From contig JANNSU010000039.1 in NCBI GenBank assembly GCA_031394355.1, positions 1 through 58,407 of the forward strand: 58,407 nt of DNA. Reading direction: 5' to 3'. The DNA is from JAEUMY01 sp031394355. GTDB taxonomy: Bacteria > Pseudomonadota > Gammaproteobacteria > Burkholderiales > Usitatibacteraceae. Under the pieces are notes generated by a model that was not told where the DNA came from, did no database searches, and saw nothing but the letters and a program-made list of their open reading frames with translations. A program made the translations under genes and the position numbers. This document shows, piece after piece, positions 25,580 to 34,482 of this stretch (positions are counted from its first letter, which is position 1; each line of letters opens with the position of its first letter).

Positions 25580-26413
25580 ATGCAAGTTCCCCGCATACCC
25601 AGCCAGAAACGCACCCTCATCAGCTTGTCGCTTGCGCTCAGCGGACTGCTGTGTACGGGCCTGGCCCAATCCAGCGTCATCTTTTACGAGCACGACAATT
25701 TCGAAGGCCGGTCCTTCCAGTCAACCAATCGCATCAACAACTTCCAGCGCAGCGGCTTCAATGATCGCGCGTCATCGGTGATTGTGATGAATGAGCGCTG
25801 GGAAATCTGCGATGACGCACAGTTTCGCGGAAGCTGCGTGATCCTGCGCCCGGGCCGCTACGCATCGCTGTCGCGCATGAACCTGAATGACAAGGTCTCT
25901 TCCGCGCGCATCGTCTCGCGCAATACCCGTGTCGAAGACAATCGCTACGTGCCCGTCCCCGAGCCGGTGTATGACAACCGCCGCCGCCAGAACGAGCGCC
26001 TGTACGATGCGCCGGTCACTTCTGTTCGTGCGGTCATGGGTGAAGCTGCCCAGCGCTGCTGGATCGAGCGCGAGCGCGTTTCCCAGGGCCAGACCGAGGG
26101 CCGCAATGTGCCGGGTGCATTGGTCGGCGCGATTCTGGGCGGTGTCATTGGCCATCAGATCGGCAGCGGGCGCGGCAACGACCTGGCAACTGGCGCAGGC
26201 GCAGTTGCTGGTGCAGTCGTCGGCTCCAATACCAATCGCGGCGAAACCACCTATTCCAGCCAGAACGTCCGGCGTTGTGAGAACGTCGGCAATGCCCGTC
26301 CAAGTTACTACGATGTGACCTATTCGTGGCGTAACCAGGAACACCATGTGCAGACCACGTATGCACCTGGCAACACCATTCGTGTGAATCAGCAGGGCGA
26401 ACCCCGCGCCTGA
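25580..26413 (+). CDS. Exported beta/gamma-crystallin and glycine-zipper (2TM) protein
   Basis: 277 residues. Signal peptide about 1-31. Residues ~33-115 form a beta/gamma-crystallin domain with two Greek-key motifs ('IFYEHDNFEGRSFQS', 'WEICDDAQFRGSCVILRPG'). Residues ~180-225 are a glycine-zipper membrane hairpin ('GALVGAILGGVIGHQIGSG', 'GAGAVAGAVVGS'). Likely an envelope protein stabilised by Ca2+ and membrane association, with a stress role fitting its neighbours. The start follows CAGGAG. A strong terminator follows at 26466. Confidence 0.88.
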   Translation: MQVPRIPSQKRTLISLSLALSGLLCTGLAQSSVIFYEHDNFEGRSFQSTNRINNFQRSGFNDRASSVIVMNERWEICDDAQFRGSCVILRPGRYASLSRMNLNDKVSSARIVSRNTRVEDNRYVPVPEPVYDNRRRQNERLYDAPVTSVRAVMGEAAQRCWIERERVSQGQTEGRNVPGALVGAILGGVIGHQIGSGRGNDLATGAGAVAGAVVGSNTNRGETTYSSQNVRRCENVGNARPSYYDVTYSWRNQEHHVQTTYAPGNTIRVNQQGEPRA

Positions 26414-26465
26414 CCCGACCAGGGTCGGCCACACGTCAGAAGTACGACTCCCTGCAGTAACTTAC

Positions 26466-26491
26466 AAGGCGGCCACTGGCCGCCTTTTTTT
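26466..26491 (+). terminator. Rho-independent terminator
   Basis: GGCGGCC-ACT-GGCCGCC stem followed by a run of seven T, ~55 bases after the crystallin gene stop. Confidence 0.9.
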
Positions 26492-26613
26492 CTGCCGAAC
26501 CGGCTGCACGATATCTGCGCTCACACCTCCCGGACTCCCTGGTACCGGCTGAGCCGTAGCAACCCTCTCCCCGTGACGGTGCGGCTGCCCATTCGCTCGT
26601 TCGAACCAGCCGA

Positions 26614-26627
26614 TGCGAATATTCGCA
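26614..26627. repeat. Iterated palindrome, copy 11 (TGCGAATATTCGCA)
   Basis: In a 310-base convergent gap, between two facing terminators (26466-26491 and 26672-26702). Confidence 0.95.
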
Positions 26628-26671
26628 ATACGGTCGATAGCCCAACACATCGAGCGCGCACGGCACCAAAG

Positions 26672-26702
26672 CAAAACGGGCCGGTGCATCGCACAGGCCC
26701 GT
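26672..26702 (-). terminator. Rho-independent terminator of the BON gene
   Basis: On the minus strand ACGGGCC and GGCCCGT pair around a 13-base loop and are followed by TTTGC, about 20 bases after the BON gene stop. Confidence 0.65.
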
Positions 26703-26723
26703 CTCCGGATTCCGCAGCAGCAA

Positions 26724-27035
26724 TTACTTGATGCGGATATCGTTCTTGACGCTGCTCACGCCACGAACATTGCGCGCCAGCTCGACGGCCCGATAGGCAT
26801 TCGCCTGATTGGCGACAAAGCCGCTCAGTTGCACGGTGCCCTTGAACGTCTCGACATTGATCTCGGAAGACTTGAGACCCGGCTCTTCAAAGATTGCGGC
26901 CTTCACCTTGGTGGTGATGACCGTGTCATCCAGATACTCTCCTGTGCCTTCCTGGGTGCGGGTGGAAGCGCAGCCAAGCATGAGTGACATGGCGAGGACA
27001 GCGATTACGGTGGTAGTGTTTTTGAGGAACTTCAT
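26724..27035 (-). CDS. BON-domain lipoprotein
   Basis: 103 residues: lipoprotein signal with lipobox 'LMLGC' (about 18-22), then one BON domain ('DDTVITTKVKAAIFEEPGLK', 'INVETFKGTVQLSGFV', 'VRGVSSVKNDIRIK'). Related to the half-OsmY proteins that bind phospholipid in the periplasm and are induced by osmotic or envelope stress. It ends with its own terminator and belongs to the stress island. Confidence 0.92.
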   Translation of the reverse strand: MKFLKNTTTVIAVLAMSLMLGCASTRTQEGTGEYLDDTVITTKVKAAIFEEPGLKSSEINVETFKGTVQLSGFVANQANAYRAVELARNVRGVSSVKNDIRIK

Positions 27036-27201
27036 GGATAAATCTCCTGTGCGTGGCTGGGGGCCACCAGACGCGATCCGGCCCCGGATGAATCTTCGAA
27101 CGACCCGGGCGAATTGCCCGATACCGTCCGGCGTCAGAAATGGTTGTGTTGTCGCACCGACAGAAATGCGAGGATCACGTGGCGCAACGGTGGAATCCGC
27201 T

Positions 27202-27576
27202 TCAAGGCCGTCGCGTCGTTGAGAGGGTCGTAGTCGATTGCCGCTCGCGGCGCATGAACCACACCAGCGCACCCAGCAGCTTCAATGCCTCGGTCCAATT
27301 CGGTGATCGTGCTGCATCGGGCCGACGGCCCTGACGCCAGGCCTGAACACCGCCCGATATGGCCAACGCCATCGCCGCTGCCTGCGCTGTTGCCTGTGCC
27401 ACGCTGCCCGCTTTGGCGGACCAGGTTTGCATGCGCTCCACGTCGCCCCGGATCTTCAGCCGGGCCAGGTTGCCCCGTGCGATGGCGAGCTCCTTGCGCA
27501 AAGCGAGCATCGACAGGGTTGGGTCGTTCTGGCGGAGAGCAATGGCAGATACGGAATCGGATTCAGCGATGCCCAT
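27202..27576 (-). CDS. YqjK-position protein of the YqjD/E/K operon
   Basis: 124 residues. An N-terminal helical, Arg/Lys-containing part ('LSMLALRKELAIARGNLARL') is followed by an Ala-rich hydrophobic stretch ('ATAQAAAMALAISGG') and a C-terminal tail ending in a basic Ser/Thr-rich segment. No named family is certain, but it overlaps the YqjE-type gene by 14 bases and takes the place of yqjK in the three-gene order known from enterobacteria. Function unknown. Confidence 0.6.
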   Translation of the reverse strand: MGIAESDSVSAIALRQNDPTLSMLALRKELAIARGNLARLKIRGDVERMQTWSAKAGSVAQATAQAAAMALAISGGVQAWRQGRRPDAARSPNWTEALKLLGALVWFMRRERQSTTTLSTTRRP

Positions 27577-27988
27577 GGGCTCCCCTCAACACTTCAAAAT
27601 CATTCGCAATTTCGTGGCAGGTGGCCGCCAGCAATGGCTGGGCGTCTCGTGCCAGTCGCAGACTGGTGCCTGCCGCGATGGCAGCCAGCAACAGAAACGT
27701 TGCCGCCATGCCAAACACCATCCAGAGACGCGTCGTGCCGTCATAACTCAACATCAGGAAGAGCCCGACACATTGCAGCGCCAGCAGCGAGCTGATGCCC
27801 AGCGCGAGGAGCCAGGCCAGCCTGCGCAGGACATGGGCCTGCGCCTCCTCAATCTCGATCTGCGCCAGCTGCAGTCGTGCCGAGACCAGCGAAGTCAGTT
27901 GCGTGACGAGACGGCCGGGGAGACTCTCCTTGGCCGACTCGTCCGCTTGTGACAGGTCGGGCCTGATGCTCACGGACGACGCATCCAC
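27563..27988 (-). CDS. YqjE / phage-holin-family (DUF1469) membrane protein
   Basis: 141 residues. An amphipathic N-terminal region ('LVTQLTSLVSARLQLAQIEI') leads to two membrane helices (about 60-82 and 88-110) and a helical tail. This is the putative Actinobacteriota holin/DUF1469 pattern of YqjE, an inner-membrane partner of ribosome-associated YqjD. It overlaps its neighbours on both sides (19 bases with the DUF883 gene upstream, 14 bases with the next gene), a tight operon. Confidence 0.85.
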   Translation of the reverse strand: MDASSVSIRPDLSQADESAKESLPGRLVTQLTSLVSARLQLAQIEIEEAQAHVLRRLAWLLALGISSLLALQCVGLFLMLSYDGTTRLWMVFGMAATFLLLAAIAAGTSLRLARDAQPLLAATCHEIANDFEVLRGAHGHR

Positions 27989-28299
27989 GCACCAAGAATC
28001 GTCCCGACAACCAGGCTGACCGCGGCGACGGTGCCGACGGCTTGCCAGGGATGGGTGTGCACATACTGATCGGTGGCCTGGGCCGCCTGACGGGTTTGCT
28101 TGCCCATCGTTTCACGGACAGCATGGAAGCGGTCCTGCAGATCATGGAAGCGCGCTTCAAGATTTGCGCGCGCCAGGTCTGTCTGTTCGCCCGCCGTGTC
28201 GCTGGCGTGCTTCATCAGCGCGGCAGTTTCGGTGGCAACGGCATTGATCTCTTGCAGAAGATGATCTCTGGTAGGGCTGGTACTGACTCGGCTGTTCAT
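27970..28299 (-). CDS. DUF883 / YqjD-ElaB family membrane-anchored protein
   Basis: 109 residues: a long amphipathic helix from residue ~10 to 75 ('DLARANLEARFHDLQDRF') and a C-terminal single membrane segment with 'HPWQAVGTVAAVSLVVGTIL' ending in a GAWMRRP tail, the classical YqjD/ElaB layout. E. coli homologues tether ribosomes to the membrane in stationary phase. First gene of the trio. Confidence 0.92.
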   Translation of the reverse strand: MNSRVSTSPTRDHLLQEINAVATETAALMKHASDTAGEQTDLARANLEARFHDLQDRFHAVRETMGKQTRQAAQATDQYVHTHPWQAVGTVAAVSLVVGTILGAWMRRP

Positions 28300-28327
28300 A
28301 TTGACCTCTGTGTGGTGGGAAGGGTGT

Positions 28328-28825
28328 TCATTGCCCGCGGGCGGGCAACTTGGCGGGATCGTGCAGTGTCAGGTTCTGATTGAGGGAATAACGGTCGCGG
28401 GCGGCAGCCACGGCAGTCCGCCCTGTTCGGCTGGCCTCACGCAGACAGGCCGTGCGGCTGTCGGCAGGGCCGTTGAAACACTCGTCGCGCTCAAATCGCA
28501 ACACATCGGCGGCGATACGGACATCCGATACGAAGGACTTGATGCTGCGGTGATGCCTCGCCTCCGCGCCGTCCATGTCAAGCAACGCCTGAGTGCGCAT
28601 GACGGCTACCAGGGCCACGCAGACGGCGAGTACAATCGTGAACGCGCCCAGCACCTTGGTGATGTTGCCCCAGCGGGGACCGCCGATTCCGCCACCCGAC
28701 AGCCACGCTGCCAGGCGCGCAGGCGCTGTCAACGCTTGTCTGGTCAGTCCACCTTCGGGACTGACGCTTGCGCCTGACATAGGTACAAATGCTGACGCTG
28801 CACTGGCAAATGGATCGAATCGCAT
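28328..28825 (-). CDS. Single-pass membrane protein of unknown function
   Basis: 165 residues starting MRFDPF, with one membrane helix at about 57-77 ('VLGAFTIVLAVCVALVAVM') and a soluble C-terminal half rich in Arg and Asp with three cysteines ('DECFNGPADSRTACL'). Family unknown. It lies 29 bases upstream of the DUF883 gene in the same direction, so it probably heads the same transcript. Confidence 0.6.
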   Translation of the reverse strand: MRFDPFASAASAFVPMSGASVSPEGGLTRQALTAPARLAAWLSGGGIGGPRWGNITKVLGAFTIVLAVCVALVAVMRTQALLDMDGAEARHHRSIKSFVSDVRIAADVLRFERDECFNGPADSRTACLREASRTGRTAVAAARDRYSLNQNLTLHDPAKLPARGQ

Positions 28826-29185
28826 GGCGAACTCCTTGACCGCGAGTATCCAACCGACCTTTCCAGCAGTCTGTGCGCTGCCATACACACATGGCTGCAC
28901 CATGACCGCATCGGAAGTACGGTTCAACCGCGCAACAAATCCGCAACACCTTCCGCCACAACGGCGCCACACCCCCGCAATCACCGCACTGCCGCAACGT
29001 CACGGCGCCGACCGCCCGGGCCCGGGACACGAACCCAGATCACCCGGGACGCTATGTATTCTGCCGCACATAGCATCTGCCAGAAACCTCCTATACTGGT
29101 CCCCTGAATCGGGGGATCCGGCAGGTCGAGTCGCGGCACTTTGATTTCGACTCCCCGTCAAGAAGATTCATCAAGGATGATTCAC
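28826..29185. other. Divergent intergenic region, no gene seen
   Basis: 360 bases between the membrane-protein operon and the first Crp/Fnr gene. Open frames are not protein-like, and no iterated palindrome is present. It must contain the two divergent promoters. Confidence 0.5.
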
Positions 29186-29905
29186 ATGTTGGACAAGTCA
29201 GAAGTCGCCAAGAATCACATTCTCGCCACACTGCCCGAAGCAGATCTCGCACGATGGATGCCCGATCTCGAACACGTGGAAATGCCTCTGGGGATGGTTC
29301 TCTACGAGTCCGGCGTGACGATGCGCAATGTGTACTTCCCCGTCAATTCGATAGTCTCCCTGCTGTACGTCATGGAAGACGGCTCTTCTGCCGAGATCGC
29401 CGTGGTCGGCAATGAAGGCATCGTGGGTATCGCGCTGTTCATGGGTGGCGGCTCGGTTCCCAGCCGCGCGGTTGTGCAGAGCGCAGGACATGGATTCCGC
29501 CTGCACGCGAAGGCAATGCAGGAAGAGTTCAACCGCTCCGGCCCGGTGACGCACCTCTTGCTGCGCTATACGCAGGCACTCATCACCCAGATGGCGCAGA
29601 CCGCCGTCTGCAACCGCCATCACTCGCTCGATCAGCAGCTGTGTCGCTGGCTGCTGCTGAGCCTGGACAGGCTGGAGGGCAATGAACTCGTCATGACCCA
29701 GGAACTGATTGCCAACATGCTCGGCGTCCGCCGCGAGGGCGTCACCGAGGCCGCACTCAATCTGCAACGCGCGGGCCTGATCCGCTATGCGCGCGGCCAC
29801 ATCACCGTGCTCGACCGTGCGGGCCTGGAGAAGCGGAGCTGCGAGTGCTATAACGTGGTTCGCAAGGAATATGACCGGCTGCTGCCGAACGTGTTGGCAG
29901 TCTGA
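29186..29905 (+). CDS. Crp/Fnr-family transcriptional regulator 1
   Basis: 239 residues. N-terminal cyclic-nucleotide-like beta-barrel ('LGMVLYESGVTMRNVYFPVN', 'EIAVVGNEGIVGIALFMGGG'), dimer helix, and C-terminal winged HTH ('TQELIANMLGVRREGVTEAA', 'LIRYARGHITVLDRAGLE'). No cluster of N-terminal cysteines, so not an Fnr-type oxygen sensor. The ATG at 29186 follows AAGGA at eight bases, better than the ATG at 29177, which sits on the ribosome-binding site. It probably regulates the flanking stress genes. Confidence 0.88.
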   Translation: MLDKSEVAKNHILATLPEADLARWMPDLEHVEMPLGMVLYESGVTMRNVYFPVNSIVSLLYVMEDGSSAEIAVVGNEGIVGIALFMGGGSVPSRAVVQSAGHGFRLHAKAMQEEFNRSGPVTHLLLRYTQALITQMAQTAVCNRHHSLDQQLCRWLLLSLDRLEGNELVMTQELIANMLGVRREGVTEAALNLQRAGLIRYARGHITVLDRAGLEKRSCECYNVVRKEYDRLLPNVLAV

Positions 29906-30102
29906 TCCGCTGGCCTATGTGTGCTGGCAGACAGTAGGGCGCTCCGGTCGTTGATACCGTGGGGGATGACCTCCCGCCCGAGAACACGATTGTCACCACC
30001 GACGGCAGCTGATTGTTCAGCATGTCGGACGCAAGGCCATGCACGCTTGGCCTTCCCGGCCCTGGAATCGCCCAACCTGTGCGACGAGTTGGCGCCCGCC
30101 CC

Positions 30103-30795
30103 ATGAATCGCGAACGCAGCTTCCTGCGCACGCTGTCGGCTCAGGCACGCAGCCAGCTGCTGGCCATCGCGACGAGTTGTCCGATGCTGGCCGGTGCCCA
30201 GCTGATCCAGGCTGACACCCCAACCCGCTTTGTCTACTTTCCGGATTCCGGGGTGGTCTCGTTATCCATGCATCTGGGCCGCGAACGTGGCGCGCAGATC
30301 ATGCTCGTCAGCAGCAGCTCGCTGATCGGTGCGCACCTTCTGCTGGGTTCTGCGCAGTCGCCACTGCATGCGATCGTGGCCGTGGCGGGCAATGCATATC
30401 GAGTTGATACGGACGCGTATCTCGCCCTGATTCACGTGGATGACTCGTTTGACCGTCTCAACCGCAAATCAGTGGCGAGACTCCTGTATAGCGCGGGTCT
30501 CACCACGGTTTGCGTGCAGCGCCATCGACTGGGAGCACGCCTGGCGCGTCTGTTGCTCGAACTGGCTAACCACAATGGAGATGAGTCATTCCTCATCACG
30601 CACGAGTCGCTGGCCGGTCTGCTGGGCGTGCGCCGTGAAGGCATTTCACTGCAGGCAGAGGATTTGCAGCAGCACGCGCTGATTGCCTATCGCCGCGGCC
30701 AGGTCACGGTAACGAACCGCGCCGGACTCGAAGCGGTGGCGTGCACCTGCTACGCGGCCAATCAGACCTGGAACAAGAAGCGCTCGCGCAGCTGA
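30103..30795 (+). CDS. Crp/Fnr-family transcriptional regulator 2
   Basis: 230 residues, homologous to the preceding gene and in the same direction. Sensor domain 'PTRFVYFPDSGVVSLSMHLG', effector domain with 'THESLAGLLGVRREGISLQA' and 'LIAYRRGQVTVTNRAGLEAV', ending in a Cys-x-Cys-Tyr motif shared with regulator 1. The two genes look like an old tandem duplication (198 bases apart). A longer start at 30013 is possible but has no family-like sequence. Confidence 0.85.
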   Translation: MNRERSFLRTLSAQARSQLLAIATSCPMLAGAQLIQADTPTRFVYFPDSGVVSLSMHLGRERGAQIMLVSSSSLIGAHLLLGSAQSPLHAIVAVAGNAYRVDTDAYLALIHVDDSFDRLNRKSVARLLYSAGLTTVCVQRHRLGARLARLLLELANHNGDESFLITHESLAGLLGVRREGISLQAEDLQQHALIAYRRGQVTVTNRAGLEAVACTCYAANQTWNKKRSRS

Positions 30796-30998
30796 GCGGC
30801 TGAACGCTTGAGCGCCCGATTAGCCATCCAGCCGAGCAACCATTCGGCCATTCAACCATTCAGCTAACCCACGCTGGCGAACAACACTGGCGCGCATGTT
30901 CGCTGTCGCACAGATGCGGCGCGGCAATGTCGGCACCATGCAGCGGCACGGACGGTTGGAATCTTCCAGCCGTCAAACACAGCCACCGGAGGTCCCCC

Positions 30999-31145
30999 AT
31001 GCTTGAAACCATCATCGTTCTACTCGTCATCCTGTGGGCGTTGGGCATGCTGTCCGCCTACTCCATGGGTGGATTCATCCACCTCCTGCTGTTGATTGCT
31101 GTCATCGTTCTGGCAGTGCGCATCATTCAGGGACGCAAAATCTGA
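30999..31145 (+). CDS. lmo0937-family mini membrane protein
   Basis: 48 residues, two short membrane helices: 'MLETIIVLLVILWALGMLSA', then 'GGFIHLLLLIAVIVLAVRII' and a basic GRKI tail. Matches the lmo0937 family of stress-linked small membrane proteins, often next to CsbD and Crp/Fnr genes. A GGAGG ribosome-binding site lies seven bases before the ATG. Confidence 0.9.
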   Translation: MLETIIVLLVILWALGMLSAYSMGGFIHLLLLIAVIVLAVRIIQGRKI

Positions 31146-31200
31146 TCAGGTTGTCCGGTCCCGTGCGTCACAGAGGACCGGACAGTTCAGCAGTCGGCGA

Positions 31201-31214
31201 TGCGAATATTCGCA
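31201..31214. repeat. Iterated palindrome, copy 12 (TGCGAATATTCGCA)
   Basis: Between co-directional genes (end 31145, next start 31453); the dyad extends to 18 bases (GA...TC). The remaining ~300 bases of this gap show no gene. Confidence 0.95.
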
Positions 31215-31452
31215 TCTCCAGGATAGCGCCGGTAGCCACTGGCCAGATGGTTCGTGTCAGATCGGCATCCTGGATCGCATCGAAACCCTGCCTGTGAATC
31301 GCCGCCTGCCAGTTGACTCGAAGTCGTGTCACATACTTGTGGGATGCTCAACGCTTAATTTCAGCGTAGAGTCAGCCGCGTTGCCAGACAGACCAGGATT
31401 CGACACGTCCAACCGCATCGCAACAGCCGAAAGCCCACCCAGGAGAATGCAG

Positions 31453-32175
31453 ATGACCCACAAGCCTAAAGAACGCACGATGTTTGGACGCATGACTTTC
31501 GCCACCATCGCGCTCGCAGCCAGTGCGGCCGTCATGTCCGCCGATCATGCGGAGTCTCCCGGCGCAGATGCCGACCCGGCCGGTGACCTGGCGGATGTGT
31601 TCATCTTCCCCTCCCCCGAGAATGCCACGCGCACGGTGGCATCCATCACCTTTGGCGGGCGCTCGGCACCACGGTCTCGTATCGACACCACGTTCTATTG
31701 CGACCCCAGGGTGCTGTACACGTTTCACATCGACCGGGCCGATGCGGCAGGCAACTTCGACAACGTCGCCGATGTCGAGGTGCTGGTCCGCTTCGCCAGG
31801 GATAGTGCCGGTCTTTGCGGCATGCAATTGGAGAATGTCCCCGGCGCTGGCGGCACGTTCTCCGGTGCAACCGAAGGCATCTTCAGTTCCACCACCGGCC
31901 TGCGCGCATTCGGTGGCCTGCGCAACGATCCCTTCTTCTTTGATGCGGAGGGCTACGCGGCCATGGTGGCCTCGTTCTCGGGCGTTGGGCAAACCGGTGA
32001 TCTCGTGGGAGCCTTCCGGCTTGGTACTGGTGCCGCCCGACGCGATTCATTCGCCAATCGCAACGTATCCGCCATCGTGTTCGAAATGAGCAATGACGCG
32101 CTGGCGCCAGCGGGTGCGGGCGGGGTCAGACCCAAGGTACGGGTCTGGTCCACCACTGGCCGGTTGGTGGGGTGA
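31453..32175 (+). CDS. DUF4331-like exported protein, N-terminal type
   Basis: 240 residues: signal peptide (about 1-26), then 'DHAESPGADADPAGDLADVF', which matches the start of DUF4331 domains, followed by beta-rich sequence 'TFYCDPRVLYTFHIDRADAA'. The ATG at 31453 has AGGAGA upstream. It is followed after 4 bases by a lipoprotein gene carrying the C-terminal DUF4331-like block, so the domain appears divided between two genes. The role is unknown. Confidence 0.75.
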   Translation: MTHKPKERTMFGRMTFATIALAASAAVMSADHAESPGADADPAGDLADVFIFPSPENATRTVASITFGGRSAPRSRIDTTFYCDPRVLYTFHIDRADAAGNFDNVADVEVLVRFARDSAGLCGMQLENVPGAGGTFSGATEGIFSSTTGLRAFGGLRNDPFFFDAEGYAAMVASFSGVGQTGDLVGAFRLGTGAARRDSFANRNVSAIVFEMSNDALAPAGAGGVRPKVRVWSTTGRLVG

Positions 32176-32179
32176 GAAC

Positions 32180-32926
32180 ATGAACAATTCCATGCACACC
32201 TCAATTCGCCTGTCCGTCAAGTTCTGCGTCGCAACCCTCACCATTTTCGGCGCGACAGCGATGATGTCAGGCTGCTCCGATGACGACAAGGAGCCTGATC
32301 CCCGCTTCGTGTTTGCCAAAGACGCCAAGGATCGCTATGTCCGCGTCGACCGCACTGGCGAGCCTGCCATCGCGACGGCGCTCCTGTCGCGCGACCCCGC
32401 CGTGTCACCCATCGGTCCGACGGGCGCCGTGCTCAATCCCGGCAACACATCGAACACGTTCAACACCCAGCGCGATGCGCTCAACCGTGGTGATCCTGTC
32501 AATGACGCGCGCGATTTCGCCGGCCTTTTCACTGTCGGCACGCAATCCAACTCGCTGCGCAACATTCATTTCAAGATCGGGCCGACGCTCCGCGCGCTGG
32601 GGCTCACGCCCTGCTCGACAGAGACAGTCGTCCCACCGGCCACCAACGCCGAGGTCGACATCAGCACCTGCGTGGCCCAGGCCGCACCGGCCATCCTGCC
32701 TGACGTCATCACCTATGACTTCGGCGCAGCGGCAGGCTGGCCCAATGGTCGCGGGTTTGATGACCCGGTGGTGGATCGTCTGTTGGCCGTGGCACTGTTG
32801 CGCATTTCCGGCACCACGCCACCGCACACCATCAACACGCTGGTCGGTGTGATCAATTCGACACGGGATGAGACCGGGACGCTATCGGCATCGACGTTCC
32901 CGCACATGCGGTCCTCGTATCCCTGA
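32180..32926 (+). CDS. DUF4331-like lipoprotein, C-terminal type
   Basis: 248 residues with lipobox 'MMSGC' (about 28-32). 'DARDFAGLFTVGTQSNSLRN' and 'AAGWPNGRGFDDPVVDRLLA' correspond to the C-terminal part of DUF4331 proteins ('WPNGR' and 'D-VVD' motifs). In an operon with the preceding DUF4331-like gene (4-base gap) and the following TPR gene (17-base gap). Probably a surface or periplasmic partner of the upstream protein. Confidence 0.75.
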   Translation: MNNSMHTSIRLSVKFCVATLTIFGATAMMSGCSDDDKEPDPRFVFAKDAKDRYVRVDRTGEPAIATALLSRDPAVSPIGPTGAVLNPGNTSNTFNTQRDALNRGDPVNDARDFAGLFTVGTQSNSLRNIHFKIGPTLRALGLTPCSTETVVPPATNAEVDISTCVAQAAPAILPDVITYDFGAAAGWPNGRGFDDPVVDRLLAVALLRISGTTPPHTINTLVGVINSTRDETGTLSASTFPHMRSSYP

Positions 32927-32943
32927 CCGGCTGGGGTCTTGGC

Positions 32944-34272
32944 ATGACGCAACGGAAGCACAGGCTCGGCACAACGCCGAGCCTGTGGCTGAATGTGGTG
33001 TTGGCATTCGGCGCGGGGTGGGTACTCACAGCATGCGATGGCGCACGCCCCGCCGCCGCCCCCAAACCCGCATCCCCCATCACAGCAGGTGCCAAGCCCA
33101 AGTCAGGTGCGCCTCATTACTCAACCGAGTTGGCGAAGCTTAATGCGGGCATCGCGCGCGGCACCGAGCTCGCCGGGCGAGATCCGCCCGACACGCTTGT
33201 CGCGCTGGAGGTGGTGGCGCTGCATCTGGAGCGGGCACAGCTCAGCGGTGACTACGCCGACTATGCCCTTGCCAATGCACTGCTCGCCAAGCTGGCCAGC
33301 AACGGAAAGCAATCCGCTGAACATTGCCAGATGCAGGCACGGCTGCACTTCACGCTGCACCGACTCAACTCTGCAGAGGCGGCGCTGATCCAATGCCCGG
33401 TTGGTGTGGATGCGCAGGCGGCAGCTGCGCTCAGAGGCGACATTGCCTTTCAATCCGGCCGCTATCGGGAGGCGGAACGCATTTTCCGCGACCAGCTCAA
33501 TCAGGGATCACTGCCGCAGCAACATGTGCGGCTGGCCCTCGTGCGGGCACGCACGGGCGCACCCGCGGAGGCGATGGCGCTGCTGGAAGCCGCCGAGAAG
33601 CGCTATCACGGCGGCTCTCCGGTCATGATCGCGTGGCTGCGCTTGCAGCGCGGGTTGATTGCGCTGGATCGCGGCCGTCTGGACGAAGCGTTGGCGCTCT
33701 ATCTCCTTGCCGACGACGCCTTGCCAGGATGGTGGCTGATCGATGAACACCGTGCCGAGGCCCTGCATCTGCTGGGCCGCACCAAGGAGGCAAAGGCCCT
33801 TTACGAAAGCGTGGTCGCGCGCACGGGCGCACCAGAATTCCTCGATGCGCTGGCGGATATTGAACGTGACGCGGGCGGCACGGCCCGCGCCAACGAACTG
33901 CGCCAGCGTGCCCGTGCCTTGTATGAAGACAGGATCAAACAATTCCCCGAGGCTGCCGCCGGCCATGCCCTGGATCACTTCCTCGCCTCACCCGACGACC
34001 GCACCAAGGCACACTCGCTCGCGCAGCAAAACTTCTCCAACCGGCCCGGCGGGGAAGCTGCCATCGGACTGGCCCGCGCCTTGCTGGCCAATGCAAAGCC
34101 CGCTGCAGCAGTGAAGCTGCTTGAAGCCCAGTTGGCAGCGGGATGGGATTCCGCAGAAATGCATTGGGTGCTGTCGCACGCGCTGCGACAGACGGGCCAG
34201 CCAGAGCGTGCCGTCGCTGCCGCAGACAAAGCGCGTGCGCAGAATCCGCAGAGCGAAAAGATGTACCGTTGA
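32944..34272 (+). CDS. TPR-repeat lipoprotein
   Basis: 442 residues. Lipobox near 'GWVLTAC', a Pro/Ala-rich linker, then helical TPR-like repeats from about residue 130 to 435 ('AALRGDIAFQSGRYREAERI', 'GLIALDRGRLDEALALYLLA', 'EALHLLGRTKEAKALYESVV'). A scaffold for protein-protein contacts in the envelope. Third gene of the DUF4331 operon, an arrangement seen elsewhere in proteobacteria. Confidence 0.82.
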   Translation: MTQRKHRLGTTPSLWLNVVLAFGAGWVLTACDGARPAAAPKPASPITAGAKPKSGAPHYSTELAKLNAGIARGTELAGRDPPDTLVALEVVALHLERAQLSGDYADYALANALLAKLASNGKQSAEHCQMQARLHFTLHRLNSAEAALIQCPVGVDAQAAAALRGDIAFQSGRYREAERIFRDQLNQGSLPQQHVRLALVRARTGAPAEAMALLEAAEKRYHGGSPVMIAWLRLQRGLIALDRGRLDEALALYLLADDALPGWWLIDEHRAEALHLLGRTKEAKALYESVVARTGAPEFLDALADIERDAGGTARANELRQRARALYEDRIKQFPEAAAGHALDHFLASPDDRTKAHSLAQQNFSNRPGGEAAIGLARALLANAKPAAAVKLLEAQLAAGWDSAEMHWVLSHALRQTGQPERAVAAADKARAQNPQSEKMYR

Positions 34273-34346
34273 GCATTGTCTGCGGTCTACGCTGAACGGT
34301 ACCGACAGGTTGCGCGGGTGACCGCACGGTGTGCCTGCAGGGAAGA

Positions 34347-34358
34347 GCGAATATTCGC
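34347..34358. repeat. Iterated palindrome, copy 13 (core exact, flanks A/A)
   Basis: Between the TPR lipoprotein gene (end 34272) and the TonB receptor gene (start 34483). Confidence 0.92.
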
Positions 34359-34482
34359 AATCTGCGGCGACGAATACTAGCGGACTCCCCCTGTCATTTG
34401 CAGGCAATCCAAGACGGCAAGTTGTAGTAGCATCACTTTGCCCACAAGAGCGATCCCAACAACCATCAGGAGGAGTGCAATC

